A DNA stretch of 64,000 nucleotides from Lysobacter prati (GTDB lineage: Bacteria; Pseudomonadota; Gammaproteobacteria; Xanthomonadales; Xanthomonadaceae), in the NCBI RefSeq assembly GCF_009765215.1, contig NZ_VLNV01000007.1, forward strand, positions 62,001 through 126,000. Reading direction: 5' to 3'. The notes below the pieces were generated by a model, which saw nothing but the letters and a program-made list of their open reading frames with translations, was not told where the DNA came from and ran no database searches. The position numbers and the translations under genes are program-made. Positions 19,636 to 32,054 of the stretch are shown here, one piece after another. Position 1 is the stretch's first letter, and the number at the start of each line of letters is the position of its first letter.

Positions 19636-21501
19636 TCAGCCGCCCTCGTACAACCCCAGCAACGCCTCTTCGGCCTTCGCCAGCTCCGCCGCCACCTGCT
19701 CGCGACGCTTTGCCAGTTCGGCCGCGTCGGTGCCGCCGCCGGCGTACTGATCCGGGTCTGCCAGGTCCATGTCGAGCGTATGCAGCTTCGACTCCAGCTC
19801 GGCCACGCGTGCCTCGGCCTGCGCAAGCTTGTGCGCGTTGGCCTTGACTGCCTTGGCGACCGGCTTGGCCGCCGACACCGGCGCCGGCGCGGCGGAAGCC
19901 ACCTTGGCCGGCACCTTGCCGTCGCCGCTGCTGTCGCGCGTGCGCAGCCACACCGCGTAGGCATCGAGGTCGCCGTCGAACGGCTGGGCGACGCCGTCGG
20001 CGACGCGCCAGAAGGTGTCGCAGACCAGGCCGATCAAGTGGCGGTCATGGCTGACCATCACGATCGCACCTTCGAAGATGCTCAGCGCCTCGGCCAGGGC
20101 CTCGCGCATGTCGAGGTCGAGGTGGTTGGTCGGTTCGTCGAGCAGCAGCACGTTCGGCTTGCGCCAGGCGATCAGCGCCAGCGCCAGGCGTGCACGCTCG
20201 CCACCGGAGAACACATCGACCTTCTCGAACGCGCGATCGCCGGGGAAGTTCCACTTGCCGAGGAAGTCGCGCAACTGCTGCGTGGCCACGCCCGGCGCGA
20301 TGTCGGCCAGGTGGTCGATCGCGGTCGTGCCTTCGCGCAGCGATTCCACCGTGTGCTGGGCGAAGTAACCGATGCGCAGGTCGGGATGGCCACCGCGCTC
20401 GCCGCTCAGCAGCGGCAGCTCGCCGACCAGCGTCTTCACCAGCGTCGACTTGCCGGCACCATTGGGTCCTAGCAGCGCGACGCGGTCGCCTGCTTCGAGG
20501 ATGAAACCGATCTGGTGCAGCACGGTGTGATCGCCGTAACCGCAATCGGCGTGGGTCACGCGCAGCAGCGCGTGCGGCAGCTTCGCCGGTGCCGGGAACT
20601 CGATCCGCAGCGCGCGCTCCACGCGCACCGCCTCGGTGTCGGCCATCTTGGCCAGGCGCTTGACCCGCGACTGCGCCTGCTTGGCCTTGGCCGCGCTGGC
20701 GCTGAAGCGATCGATGAAGCTCTGCAGGTGGGCGCGTTCGGCCTGCACCTTTTCGTGGGTGATCTGCTGCAGGCGCAGGTGTTCGGCGCGCTGACGCTCG
20801 AAGGCGGTGTAGTCGCCGGTGTAGAGCTTGCCCTTGCCGTCGTGCAGATGCAGCGTGTGGGTGGTGATCTCGTCGAGGAACTCGCGGTCGTGCGAGATCA
20901 GCAGCAGCGTGCCCGGGTACTTGAGCAGCCACTGTTCCAGCCACAGCACCGCGTCGAGGTCGAGATGGTTGGTTGGTTCGTCGAGCAGCAGCAGGTCCGA
21001 CGGCGTCATCAGCGCGCGCGCCAGGTTCAGGCGCACGCGCCAGCCGCCGGAGAATTCCTTGACGGCGCGCTCGTGCGTATCGGGCGAGAAGCCAAGGCCG
21101 TGCAGCAGCTTGCCGGCACGCGCGGTGGCATCGTAGCCGTTGAGTTCTTCCAGGCGGTGATGCGCCTCAGCGACGGCCTCCCAGTCCTCGCGCTCGACCG
21201 CTTCACGCTCGGCGACGATCGCTGCGTGCACCAGGGCATCGCCTGACAGGACGAAATCGAGCGCCGGATCGTCGAGCGCCGGGGTTTCCTGGGCAACGCT
21301 GGCGATGCGCACGCGAGTCGGGACGTCGATATCGCCCTTGTCGGCTTCGACGTGGCCCTGGACGGCGGCGAACAACGACGACTTGCCGGTGCCATTGCGA
21401 CCAATCACGCCCACGCGCCAGCCGGCATGCAGGGTCAGGTCGACGTTGGACAACAGCAGGCGCTCGCCCCGGCGGAGGGCGAAATTACGAAAGGAAATCA
21501 C
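19636..21501 (-). CDS. yheS: ABC-F family ATPase YheS
   Basis: Ribosome-associated ABC-F protein with two ATPase domains and no membrane region. 621 residues. Walker A1 GRNGTGKSS (34-42), signature FSGGWRVRLNLARAL, Walker B LLLLDEPTNHLDLDAV; linker rich in Lys/Ala/Gln with KAKQAQSRVKRLAKM; Walker A2 GPNGAGKST, signature FSGGERARLALALI, Walker B LLLDEPTNHLDLDM; C-terminal coiled coil of ~65 residues. Sequence is closest to E. coli YheS (SVAQETPALDDPAL, LLHGLGFS). Family members ease translation of difficult sequences by acting in the ribosomal E site. Confidence 0.93.
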   Translation of the reverse strand: MISFRNFALRRGERLLLSNVDLTLHAGWRVGVIGRNGTGKSSLFAAVQGHVEADKGDIDVPTRVRIASVAQETPALDDPALDFVLSGDALVHAAIVAEREAVEREDWEAVAEAHHRLEELNGYDATARAGKLLHGLGFSPDTHERAVKEFSGGWRVRLNLARALMTPSDLLLLDEPTNHLDLDAVLWLEQWLLKYPGTLLLISHDREFLDEITTHTLHLHDGKGKLYTGDYTAFERQRAEHLRLQQITHEKVQAERAHLQSFIDRFSASAAKAKQAQSRVKRLAKMADTEAVRVERALRIEFPAPAKLPHALLRVTHADCGYGDHTVLHQIGFILEAGDRVALLGPNGAGKSTLVKTLVGELPLLSGERGGHPDLRIGYFAQHTVESLREGTTAIDHLADIAPGVATQQLRDFLGKWNFPGDRAFEKVDVFSGGERARLALALIAWRKPNVLLLDEPTNHLDLDMREALAEALSIFEGAIVMVSHDRHLIGLVCDTFWRVADGVAQPFDGDLDAYAVWLRTRDSSGDGKVPAKVASAAPAPVSAAKPVAKAVKANAHKLAQAEARVAELESKLHTLDMDLADPDQYAGGGTDAAELAKRREQVAAELAKAEEALLGLYEGG

Positions 21502-21727
21502 GGGGGGACCAGAAGGAGGCTCGAAACCCCACTAGTCTAGCGGTTCGGGGGCCCCGATCCGGATTTGATGGGCTCCGCCGCATGCAGACGTCGCCACGAA
21601 AGGGCCACTGACTGCCGATTGACACGCCTTGGCGCAATCTGGCGACCGGGCGCGCCCGCTCGAGGCCCGGGTTGCATCACCCGCCTCGGGCCCACATCCT
21701 GAACGGCAGACCGCAAACGGATACTCG

Positions 21728-23416
21728 ATGCATCACACCTCCCTGATCGCAATCCTCGTGGCCGGCTTCGTGCTGGCGTTCATCTTTGGCTCGCTGGCGC
21801 AACGCCTGCGGCTGTCGCCTCTGGTGGGCTACCTGTTGGCCGGCGTGATCGCCGGACCGTTCACGCCTGGATTCGTCGGGGATCAGACCTTGGCACCGCA
21901 GCTGGCCGAGATCGGCGTGATCCTGCTGATGTTCGGCGTCGGTCTGCATTTCTCGATGCGCGACCTGATGGCGGTCAAGGCAATCGCCCTGCCCGGCGCG
22001 GTTGCACAGATCGCCCTGGCGACGGTGCTGGGCTGGGGCCTGGCGCGGTTCCTGGGCTGGTCGCATGGCGCCGGCATCGTCTTCGGCCTGTCGCTATCGG
22101 TCGCCAGCACCGTGGTCCTGCTGCGCGCACTGGAAGAACGCCGCCTGGTCGAAACCGGCCGAGGCCGCATCGCGGTGGGCTGGCTGATCGTCGAAGACCT
22201 GGCGATGGTGCTCGCGCTGGTGCTGCTGCCCGCGCTGGCGGGCGTGCTCAAGGGCGAAGGCGGCGACGCAGTGGAGGTGTGGACTGCGCTGTTCAAGACC
22301 TTCGCCAAGGTCGGCGCATTCGTCGCGGTGATGCTGATCGTCGGTCGCCGGGTGATTCCGTGGATCCTCGAGCGCGTTGCCGGCACCGGTTCACGCGAGT
22401 TGTTCACGCTGTGCGTGCTGGCGATCGCGCTGGGCGTGGCGTTCGGTTCGGCCGCCATGTTCGGCGTGTCGTTTGCCCTGGGCGCTTTCTTCGCCGGCAT
22501 GCTGCTCAACGAATCGGAATTCAGCCATCAGGCCGCGACCGAGACACTGCCGCTGCGCGATGCCTTCGCGGTGCTGTTCTTCGTCTCGGTCGGCATGCTG
22601 TTCGATCCGATGATCCTGCTGCAGCGTCCGCTGGAAGTGATCGCGACCTTCCTGATCATCGTCATCGGCAAGTCACTGGCGGCCTATGCAATCGTCCGCG
22701 CCTTCGGCAAACCCAACTCGACCGCGCTGCTGATCTCGGCCAGCCTGGCGCAGATCGGCGAGTTCTCCTTCATCCTCGCCGGCCTGGGCCTGCAGCTGGA
22801 AATCCTGCCCAGCGAAGGCCAGGACCTGGTGCTGGCAGGCGCGCTGCTGTCGATCATCGTCAACCCGCTGCTGTTCGCCTGGCTCGACCGGCGCGAAGCG
22901 CGCGAAGCGGCCAACCGCGCACCGGAACCGGAGGAACACATCTCGCCGCCGATCCGCCCGGGCCTGAGCAACCATGTGATCGAGATCGGCTACGGCCGCG
23001 TTGGCAGCGAACTGACCCGCCTGCTGACCGAGCGTGGCGTCGAGATCGTCGTCATCGACGACGAGGAAGACCTGGTCAACAAGGCACGCGCAGCCGGCCT
23101 GCCGGCGATCCGGGGCAACGCCGCCAACGAGCGCGTGCTGCGCGAAGCCGCACCGGAGCGCGCGACCATGGTGATGGTGGCGATCCCGAACGCGCTGGAG
23201 GCCGGCGAGATCATCGCCAAGCTGCGCGAGATCAATCCGGCGCTGACGATCGTGGCGCGCGCGCACAGCGACGCGGAGGTCAAGCACCTGCTCGAGCACG
23301 GCGCCGATGCCGCGGTGCTGGCAGAGCGCGAACTGGCCCACAGCCTGGCCGAAATGGTGATGGCAACGCCGCAATACCGCGGAGAAAAACACCTGCCGCC
23401 TGCAGCGCCGGCCTGA
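21728..23416 (+). CDS. ybaL: CPA2 cation/proton antiporter, YbaL/Kef type with TrkA-N domain
   Basis: 562 residues: about 12 membrane helices to ~395 with the CPA2 signature (GYLLAGVIAGPFTPG; LASTVV-like SVASTVVLLRAL), then a cytoplasmic RCK/TrkA-N Rossmann domain from ~415 (HVIEIGYGRVGSELTRLL, nucleotide-binding GxGxxG written G-Y-G-R-V-G). Sequence resembles E. coli YbaL more than KefB/C (MHHTSLIAIL start, EIGYGRVG). Predicted K+(Na+)/H+ exchange or efflux in the inner membrane. ATG at 21728 is the family start. Confidence 0.9.
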   Translation: MHHTSLIAILVAGFVLAFIFGSLAQRLRLSPLVGYLLAGVIAGPFTPGFVGDQTLAPQLAEIGVILLMFGVGLHFSMRDLMAVKAIALPGAVAQIALATVLGWGLARFLGWSHGAGIVFGLSLSVASTVVLLRALEERRLVETGRGRIAVGWLIVEDLAMVLALVLLPALAGVLKGEGGDAVEVWTALFKTFAKVGAFVAVMLIVGRRVIPWILERVAGTGSRELFTLCVLAIALGVAFGSAAMFGVSFALGAFFAGMLLNESEFSHQAATETLPLRDAFAVLFFVSVGMLFDPMILLQRPLEVIATFLIIVIGKSLAAYAIVRAFGKPNSTALLISASLAQIGEFSFILAGLGLQLEILPSEGQDLVLAGALLSIIVNPLLFAWLDRREAREAANRAPEPEEHISPPIRPGLSNHVIEIGYGRVGSELTRLLTERGVEIVVIDDEEDLVNKARAAGLPAIRGNAANERVLREAAPERATMVMVAIPNALEAGEIIAKLREINPALTIVARAHSDAEVKHLLEHGADAAVLAERELAHSLAEMVMATPQYRGEKHLPPAAPA

Positions 23417-24166
23417 TGGCCGACGGGCCCGGTGTAATCCGTAGCCCAATACAACGGATGCGGTGGCACAGGCGCAATCTGAATGAACAGGCATGGCACG
23501 GGGATCTGCGCACGGCTGCTCGTGCTGGTCCTCGTGCTCGCTGGCCTGCCATCGATGGCTCGTGCGCAATGCGGCCTGGTGGCGCATACCGTGGTCGAGA
23601 CCCCCATTCACAGCGGCGTGCCCACGTTGTCGACTCGCGCGGGATGGCGTCTGGGCGAGGTCATCGCCTCATTGCCTGTCGGTTCTGAAATCCACGTCTG
23701 CCAAACCCGCAAGGTCGGGCAGTTCGGGATCGGCACGCGCACGTGGTTGCGGGTGCAGTTCGATGGCGGCATCAGCGGCTGGGCCTATTTGGGGGCCACT
23801 GACATGTCGCCGCCGCGCACCGCGTTTGGATTTTCGCTGATCTCCCAAGCCATGGCGGCCGACCCGGCGATGTCGAACCGCGCCGATGGGCTGCCCTGGC
23901 ACGGCGGTGGCTGGATCCTGATGCTGTCGGCCGCGTTTGTCGTGCTCGGCATTGCCACGCGCCAGGCCTTCGAAGGCAAGCGCCATCGATTGCACGTCGA
24001 GTCATGCAAGCGGGCACTGACGGTCGGCCCGCTGGCCATCGTGATCGTGCTGCTGATCGGCGACTTCACCCTCAACAGCGAGATGGCGACGCTGGTATGC
24101 CTGCTGATCGCCTTCCAGAGCGGGTTCTTCTGGCAGGTCCTGCTCGGACGCTCGCCCTCACCGCAG

Positions 24167-24192
24167 CCCCTCTCCCGCGTGCGGGAGAGGGG
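24167..24192. repeat. Dispersed palindromic repeat, short copy 3
   Basis: A 26-bp perfect palindrome: CCCCTCTCCCGC, then GT, then GCGGGAGAGGGG. It is the core hairpin of the family seen at 5576 and 19507, here 12 bp from the clpB stop and inside the frame of the SH3-like gene. Confidence 0.85.
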
Positions 24193-24203
24193 CGCGGCGA
24201 TTT

Positions 24204-26789
<2,586 letters not shown>

Positions 26790-26930
26790 GGATGGTGTCC
26801 CTCTCGATATCTGAGGCAGCCCGCAAGAGCAGGCCGCAATGGCCATCAGATGCGGGCCGCCCGGCTGCGATTCAAGCGCGTCGCGGCGCGTCCACCTGAT
26901 GCTTACATGCGCTTGTTCACAATAGCGTGT

Positions 26931-27671
26931 ATGTCACGGCCTACCCACCTGCCGCTGCCGCCGGCGGTCGCGCCCGACTGGGCCCTGTTCCTCGATGTCG
27001 ACGGCACCCTGCTCGATTTCGCCGACGCCCCCGGTGACGTCGCGGTCGAAGCGGGCCTGATCGACACCCTGGCGATCCTGCACGGCCGCCTCGACGGTGC
27101 GCTGGCGCTGGTCAGCGGCCGCAACCTCGCCCAGCTCGATGCGCTGTTCGCGCCGCTGCATTTGCCTGCCGTCGGCCTGCACGGTCTGGAGCGGCGTGAC
27201 GACGGCCATCTTGAGCAGCACGCGCGCGCGCCGGCACTCGATGGCGTGCTCGCCTCGGCGCAGGCGCTGGCCGCCAAGTACCCCGGCGCGCGCATCGAGG
27301 ACAAGGGCATTGGCCTGGCGCTGCACTGGCGCGGCGCGCCGGCTGCCGAGGAACCGCTGCACGAGTTCGCGACCTCCGCTCTGATCGACCTGCCCGGCTA
27401 TCACCTGCAACCGGGCAATCGCGTCATCGAGCTGCGACCCGATGGCGCGAACAAGGGCGCCGCGGTGCTCGACCTGCTGGCGTTGCCGCCGTTCCACGGG
27501 CGCCGCCCGGTCTTCGTCGGCGACGACCTCACTGACGAACACGGATTTGCGGCAGTCAACTGTCACGGCGGATTCGGCGTCCTGGTCGGTTCGCGGCAGC
27601 CCAGCGCCGCGCGCTACGGCTTGCACGACCCGGCCGCGGTGCGCGCCTGGCTCGACGATTCCATCGCCTAG
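26931..27671 (+). CDS. otsB: Trehalose-6-phosphate phosphatase OtsB
   Basis: Dephosphorylates trehalose-6-phosphate to trehalose. 246 residues. HAD superfamily motif [11 protein letters not shown] with Asp22 (nucleophile) and Asp24; motif II ALVSGRN; motif [13 protein letters not shown] near 200. Start ATG at 26931; an in-frame ATG eight codons upstream is possible but less likely. First gene of otsB-GH15-otsA. The C-terminus ([17 protein letters not shown]) is typical of the family. Confidence 0.94.
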   Translation: MSRPTHLPLPPAVAPDWALFLDVDGTLLDFADAPGDVAVEAGLIDTLAILHGRLDGALALVSGRNLAQLDALFAPLHLPAVGLHGLERRDDGHLEQHARAPALDGVLASAQALAAKYPGARIEDKGIGLALHWRGAPAAEEPLHEFATSALIDLPGYHLQPGNRVIELRPDGANKGAAVLDLLALPPFHGRRPVFVGDDLTDEHGFAAVNCHGGFGVLVGSRQPSAARYGLHDPAAVRAWLDDSIA

Positions 27672-27709
27672 TCCCGCCAGCCAAAGACCCAACCCACTCC
27701 GGAGCAGGA

Positions 27710-29506
27710 ATGACTTCAGTCGCAGACCTCCAGTCCAGCCTCGACCTGGGCATCATCGGCAACGGCAGCATCGCCGCCCTCATCGACGCCCGGGCCCGCA
27801 TCGTCTGGGGCTGTGTTCCCGCATTCGACGGCGACCCCACCTTCTGCGCCCTGCTGTCGCCGCGTCAGCACGAGGGCGGCGACTACGCCATCGAACTGGA
27901 GGACTTCGCTTCCTCGGAGCAGGAGTACCTGATCAACACCGCGGTCATCCGCACCGTCCTGCGCGATACCAAGGGCGGCGCCATCGAGATCATCGACTTC
28001 GCCCCTCGCTGGCACCAGAACGAGCGCTTCTACCGACCGGTGATGCTGCTGCGGCACGTGCGCCCGTTATCGGGCCTGCCGCGCATCCGCATCCGCCTGC
28101 GCCCGCTCGCCGACTACGGCGCCAGCAAGCCCGAAAGCACCTGGGGCAGTAACCATATCCGCTACCTGATCCCCGACTTCACGCTTCGCCTGACCAGCGA
28201 CGTGCCGGTGCGCCTGATCCGCGACAGCCTGCCGTTCGTGCTCGACCGCGACCTCCACCTGGTGCTGGGCCCCGACGAAACGCTGACCCAGTCGGTGGCG
28301 ACCTTCGTCCGCCAGTCCGAGGAGAAGACCATCGCCTACTGGCGCGACTGGGTGCGCTATCTGTCGATACCACTGGAATGGCAGGACCCGGTGATTCGCA
28401 GCGCAATAACGCTGAAGCTGTGCCAGTACGAGGAGACCGGCGCGATAGTTGCCGCGATGACCACCTCGATCCCGGAAGCGGCCAATACCGTGCGCAACTG
28501 GGACTACCGTTATTGCTGGCTGCGCGACTCGGCGTTCGTGGTCCGCGCGCTCAACCGCCTCGGCGCCACTCGCAGCATGGAGGACTACCTGCGCTACGTG
28601 GCCAACGTCGCCGCCAACGACGGTGCGCTGCAACCGTTGTATGGCATCGGTTTCGAGCGCGAACTGGCAGAGTCTGAAGTGGCGTCCCTGGCCGGCTATC
28701 GCGGCATGGGCCCGGTGCGTCGCGGCAACCTGGCCTGGCTGCAGGCCCAGCACGACGTGTACGGCAGCGTGGTGCTGGCAGCGACGCAACTGTTCTTCGA
28801 CCAGCGCCTGACACGCGTGGGCGACGCTGCCATCTTTGCCCGCATTGAACCGCTGGGCGAGCTGGCGTACTCGTTGTACGACCAGCCCGATGCGGGCCTG
28901 TGGGAGTTCCGTGGACGCGCGGAAGTGCACACCTACTCCAGCGTGATGTGCTGGGCCGCCTGTGACCGCCTGGCCAGGATCGCGGTGCACCTGAACCTGG
29001 CGCCACAGGTGAAGCTGTGGCGCCAGCGTGCCGACGAGATGCATGCTCGCATCACCGAGCACGCCTACAACACCGACCTGGGACATTTTGTCGAAGCGCT
29101 CGACGGCAACCGCCTCGATGCCTCGTTGCTGCTGCTGGCCGACCTGGGCTTCGTCAAGGCCGATGACCCTCGCTTCGTGCGCACGGTCGAGGCGATCGGC
29201 AAGGGACTGCGCCGTGGTGATGCGTTGTTCCGCTACGTCGCACCGGATGACTTCGGTTCGCCCGAGACCAGCTTCACGATCTGCACCTTCTGGTACATCG
29301 ACGCGCTCGCCTCGATTGGCCGACACGAGGAAGCGCGTTCGCTGTTCGAACGGATCCTGGCACGGCGCAATCCGCTCGGCCTGTTGTCGGAAGACCTGGA
29401 ATTCGGCGGTGGCGAGGCCTGGGGCAATTTCCCGCAGACCTACTCGCACGTCGGCCTGATCAATGCGGCGATGCGATTGTCGAGACCCTGGCAGGACGCG
29501 GCATGA
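27710..29506 (+). CDS. Glycoside hydrolase family 15 protein (glucoamylase/trehalase-like)
   Basis: 598 residues: N-terminal GH15 beta domain (about 1-225, starting IGNGSIAALIDARARIVWGC) and an (alpha/alpha)6 barrel with NWDYRYCWLRDSAFVVRAL (about 263-281), the substrate-binding WDYRY.W.RD motif. A catalytic general acid is likely in GYRGMGPVRRGN or EDLEFGGGEAWGNFPQTYSH (the late Glu pair near 563-570). Members include glucoamylase and bacterial trehalase. Its place between otsB and otsA, with a 38-bp gap after otsB, argues that it acts on trehalose or a related alpha-glucoside. Confidence 0.9.
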   Translation: MTSVADLQSSLDLGIIGNGSIAALIDARARIVWGCVPAFDGDPTFCALLSPRQHEGGDYAIELEDFASSEQEYLINTAVIRTVLRDTKGGAIEIIDFAPRWHQNERFYRPVMLLRHVRPLSGLPRIRIRLRPLADYGASKPESTWGSNHIRYLIPDFTLRLTSDVPVRLIRDSLPFVLDRDLHLVLGPDETLTQSVATFVRQSEEKTIAYWRDWVRYLSIPLEWQDPVIRSAITLKLCQYEETGAIVAAMTTSIPEAANTVRNWDYRYCWLRDSAFVVRALNRLGATRSMEDYLRYVANVAANDGALQPLYGIGFERELAESEVASLAGYRGMGPVRRGNLAWLQAQHDVYGSVVLAATQLFFDQRLTRVGDAAIFARIEPLGELAYSLYDQPDAGLWEFRGRAEVHTYSSVMCWAACDRLARIAVHLNLAPQVKLWRQRADEMHARITEHAYNTDLGHFVEALDGNRLDASLLLLADLGFVKADDPRFVRTVEAIGKGLRRGDALFRYVAPDDFGSPETSFTICTFWYIDALASIGRHEEARSLFERILARRNPLGLLSEDLEFGGGEAWGNFPQTYSHVGLINAAMRLSRPWQDAA

Positions 29507-29609
29507 GGGAGCCCGGGAGCAAGTGGATGATGCAGCGAAAGGACACGCCCGCAACGAAACGTGATGCAAGGTCCGTCGATGCCGTTGCCAGCCGGCTGGG
29601 GAGCTTTGG

Positions 29610-30977
29610 ATGAGCCGCCTGGTAGTGGTCTCCAACCGTGTCGCCCTACCTGGCGTGGACAGCGCCGGCGGTCTCGCCGTGGCCCTGCAGGCAGCGCTGG
29701 AAGAGACTGGCGGCCTCTGGTTCGGCTGGAGCGGCAAGATCGACGCCGAACAGTCCGGCAAGATCCACGAAGTCGAGCAAGGCAACATCCGCTACGTCAC
29801 CGTCGACCTGTCCAAGCGCGACCACGACGACTACTACAACGGCTTCGCCAATCGCACGCTGTGGCCGCTGCTGCATTTCCGCGTCGATCTGGTCGACTAC
29901 AGCCGCGTCACTTATGCCGCCTACCGCCGGGTCAACGCACTGTTCGCCGAGAAGCTCGCCCCGCTGCTGCGCGACGACGACCTGGTCTGGGTGCACGACT
30001 ACCACCTGATCCCGATGGCCAAGCTGCTGCGCGAGCTCGGCGTTCGCTGCCGGCTCGGGTTCTTCCTGCACGTGCCGATGCCGTCGTCGGACCTGCTGGC
30101 GGCGCTGCCGCAGCACCAGCGCCTGTTCGAGGGGCTGTCGTCGTACGACCTGATCGGCTTCCAGACCGGACGCGACCTGGAGCGGTTCCAGGACTATGTG
30201 CGCCTGTTCGGCCGCGGTCGCGTGATCGAGAACGGCATTCTCGAAACCGAGCACGGACGTCGCCTGCGCGCCGGCGCATTCCCGATCAGCATCGATACCG
30301 GGCACATCGCCAGCCAGGCCGCGGTCGCCGTCAACAAGCCGGCGGTACGACGGCTGGCGGCGAGCCTGTCCGGAAGGGCGCTGGCGATCGGCGTGGATCG
30401 CCTCGACTACTCCAAGGGGCTACCCGAGCGTTTCCGCGCTTTCGGTTGCTTCCTCAGGCGACACCCCGAGCACCGCGGCAGGCTGACCTACCTGCAGATC
30501 GCGCCGGTCTCGCGCGGCGAGGTGGTCGAGTACCAGCAACTGCGCGGCGAGCTGGAGCAGCTGGCCGGACACATCAACGGCGCCCATGCCGAGCCGGACT
30601 GGACGCCGGTGCGCTACGTCAACCGAAACTACCCGCACCCCTCGTTGACCGGCTTCTATCGCGTCGCCCGCGTCGGCCTGGTCACACCGCTGCGCGACGG
30701 CATGAACCTGGTCGCCAAGGAGTTCGTCGCCGCCCAGAACGCCGAAGACCCCGGCGTGCTGGTGCTGTCGACCTTTGCCGGCGCCGCGCGCGAACTCGAC
30801 GCCGCCCTGCTGGTGAACCCGTACGACCTCGACGGCGTTGCCGATGCCATCGCCACCGCGGTGACGATGCCACTGGAGGAGCGGCGCGAACGCTGGCAGG
30901 CAATGATCGCCCTGCTGCGGGCGCATGACGTCACTGCCTGGCGGCGCAGCTATCTCGAGGCGTTGCGCGAGGGCTGA
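29610..30977 (+). CDS. otsA: Trehalose-6-phosphate synthase OtsA
   Basis: GT20 transferase that makes trehalose-6-phosphate from UDP-glucose and glucose-6-phosphate. 455 residues. N-terminal [15 protein letters not shown], the sugar-phosphate-binding [16 protein letters not shown] (near 126-141), [16 protein letters not shown], and [19 protein letters not shown] near 255-273 and the late [14 protein letters not shown], all family hallmarks. GGGGAGC precedes the ATG. Third gene of the trehalose set. Confidence 0.95.
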   Translation: MSRLVVVSNRVALPGVDSAGGLAVALQAALEETGGLWFGWSGKIDAEQSGKIHEVEQGNIRYVTVDLSKRDHDDYYNGFANRTLWPLLHFRVDLVDYSRVTYAAYRRVNALFAEKLAPLLRDDDLVWVHDYHLIPMAKLLRELGVRCRLGFFLHVPMPSSDLLAALPQHQRLFEGLSSYDLIGFQTGRDLERFQDYVRLFGRGRVIENGILETEHGRRLRAGAFPISIDTGHIASQAAVAVNKPAVRRLAASLSGRALAIGVDRLDYSKGLPERFRAFGCFLRRHPEHRGRLTYLQIAPVSRGEVVEYQQLRGELEQLAGHINGAHAEPDWTPVRYVNRNYPHPSLTGFYRVARVGLVTPLRDGMNLVAKEFVAAQNAEDPGVLVLSTFAGAARELDAALLVNPYDLDGVADAIATAVTMPLEERRERWQAMIALLRAHDVTAWRRSYLEALREG

Positions 30978-31037
30978 AGCGAGCGGTGCGACACCCACTG
31001 GTATCGCACCACCCCAAGCCCAAAGCTTCAGCGCAAA

Positions 31038-31343
31038 TTAGGGACTGTCGGACAGTAGCCTAAGCGGAGGCCTTTTCCCTGGAATCCACGGCTTGCGTAC
31101 TACGGGATTACACGGGATGACGATGACTTCCCCGGCTTCATCTATCCTAATGCAAGTACCGCCGTCAGGCATAACCCATTGCTGCGCCGGTTCTTCCAAA
31201 TCATCCAAGCCAATCTGAGTCGCTAGATTACCTTGAGTCTTCTGATTCGCATGTTGTTGAGACATGGCAGGGCCCGACGCGACGACCAGCGCGATAGACA
31301 CTAGCTTTAGAATCCAATTCGTCCTTGCATGTCCTTTCTGCAT
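31038..31343 (-). CDS. Small putative secreted protein, unusual composition
   Basis: 101 residues starting MQKGHARTN; ATG at 31343 is taken because AGGA lies 6 nt before it, though an ATG two codons upstream also exists. A signal-peptide-like stretch (LKLVSIALVVASGPAMS|QQ) is followed by a polar ~75-residue part with two Cys (GGTCIRID and VIPCNPV) that could pair. The base composition is visibly lower in GC than its neighbours, suggesting later acquisition. No family recognised. It sits alone between otsA and gloA. Confidence 0.5.
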   Translation of the reverse strand: MQKGHARTNWILKLVSIALVVASGPAMSQQHANQKTQGNLATQIGLDDLEEPAQQWVMPDGGTCIRIDEAGEVIVIPCNPVVRKPWIPGKRPPLRLLSDSP

Positions 31344-31464
31344 GAGCATTCCTGGAAGTAATTGCGATCCAACAGTCTTTCACGCTGCATACTGCCGATA
31401 CCCTCAGGAGGTCCCTCATTTCAGTCTCAGAGAATCGCTCAAGCGGCGATGGACAATATGCAAT

Positions 31465-31995
31465 TCAAACTCGCGTGCTCGGCTGAAGTATCTCGACCCA
31501 GTAGCCGTCGGGGTCCTTGATGAAGGCGATGTCCTTCATGCGACCGTCGGTCAGGCGCTTCTGGAAGACAACACCCAGTTCCTCGAAGCGCGCACAGGCC
31601 GTTTCGACATCCGGCACCGACACGCAAATGTGGCCGAAGCCGCGCGGGTCACTGTTGCCATCGTGATAGATGACGCTGGCGTCGTCTTCGCTGCCGTGGT
31701 TGTGGGTGAGCTCGAGCACGCCACGTTGGCTCAGCAGCCATTGGCCGCGCGCCGGCTCCTCGGCGGGGATCTGCGCCGGATCGTCGACCAGCACGAGGAA
31801 GTACAGGCTGAACTTCGCTTCGGCGAAATCGCGCCGGCGCACCAGCGTGAAACCGAGCACGCGCGTGTAGAAATCCAGCGAGCGGGCGATGTCCTTGACG
31901 CGCAGCATCGTGTGGTTGAACACGAACTGGCGGGTGGCGGCGTCGCGCTGGGCGGTGACGCCGGGAATGGCGTTGAGCTCGTCTTGCAGGGACAT
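31465..31995 (-). CDS. gloA: Lactoylglutathione lyase (glyoxalase I)
   Basis: Detoxifies methylglyoxal as its glutathione hemithioacetal. 176 residues, the longer zinc-type form. Metal ligands visible at His28 (FNHTML), Glu95 (LELTHNHG), His122 (GFGHICVSV) and Glu168 (WVEILQ). Motif NSDPRGFGHI is typical of this class. Monocistronic in the context. Confidence 0.95.
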   Translation of the reverse strand: MSLQDELNAIPGVTAQRDAATRQFVFNHTMLRVKDIARSLDFYTRVLGFTLVRRRDFAEAKFSLYFLVLVDDPAQIPAEEPARGQWLLSQRGVLELTHNHGSEDDASVIYHDGNSDPRGFGHICVSVPDVETACARFEELGVVFQKRLTDGRMKDIAFIKDPDGYWVEILQPSTRV

Positions 31996-32054
31996 CGTCG
32001 TACTCGTTACTTGGGGGGAAACTCGATTCTAATCGCGGCGCAGCGGGCAAATGC

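Noticed and set aside
26790-26930. Heat-shock (sigma-32) promoter upstream of clpB
   Set aside because: Expected from knowledge of the gene, but no clear CTTGAA / CCCATNT pair was seen by eye.
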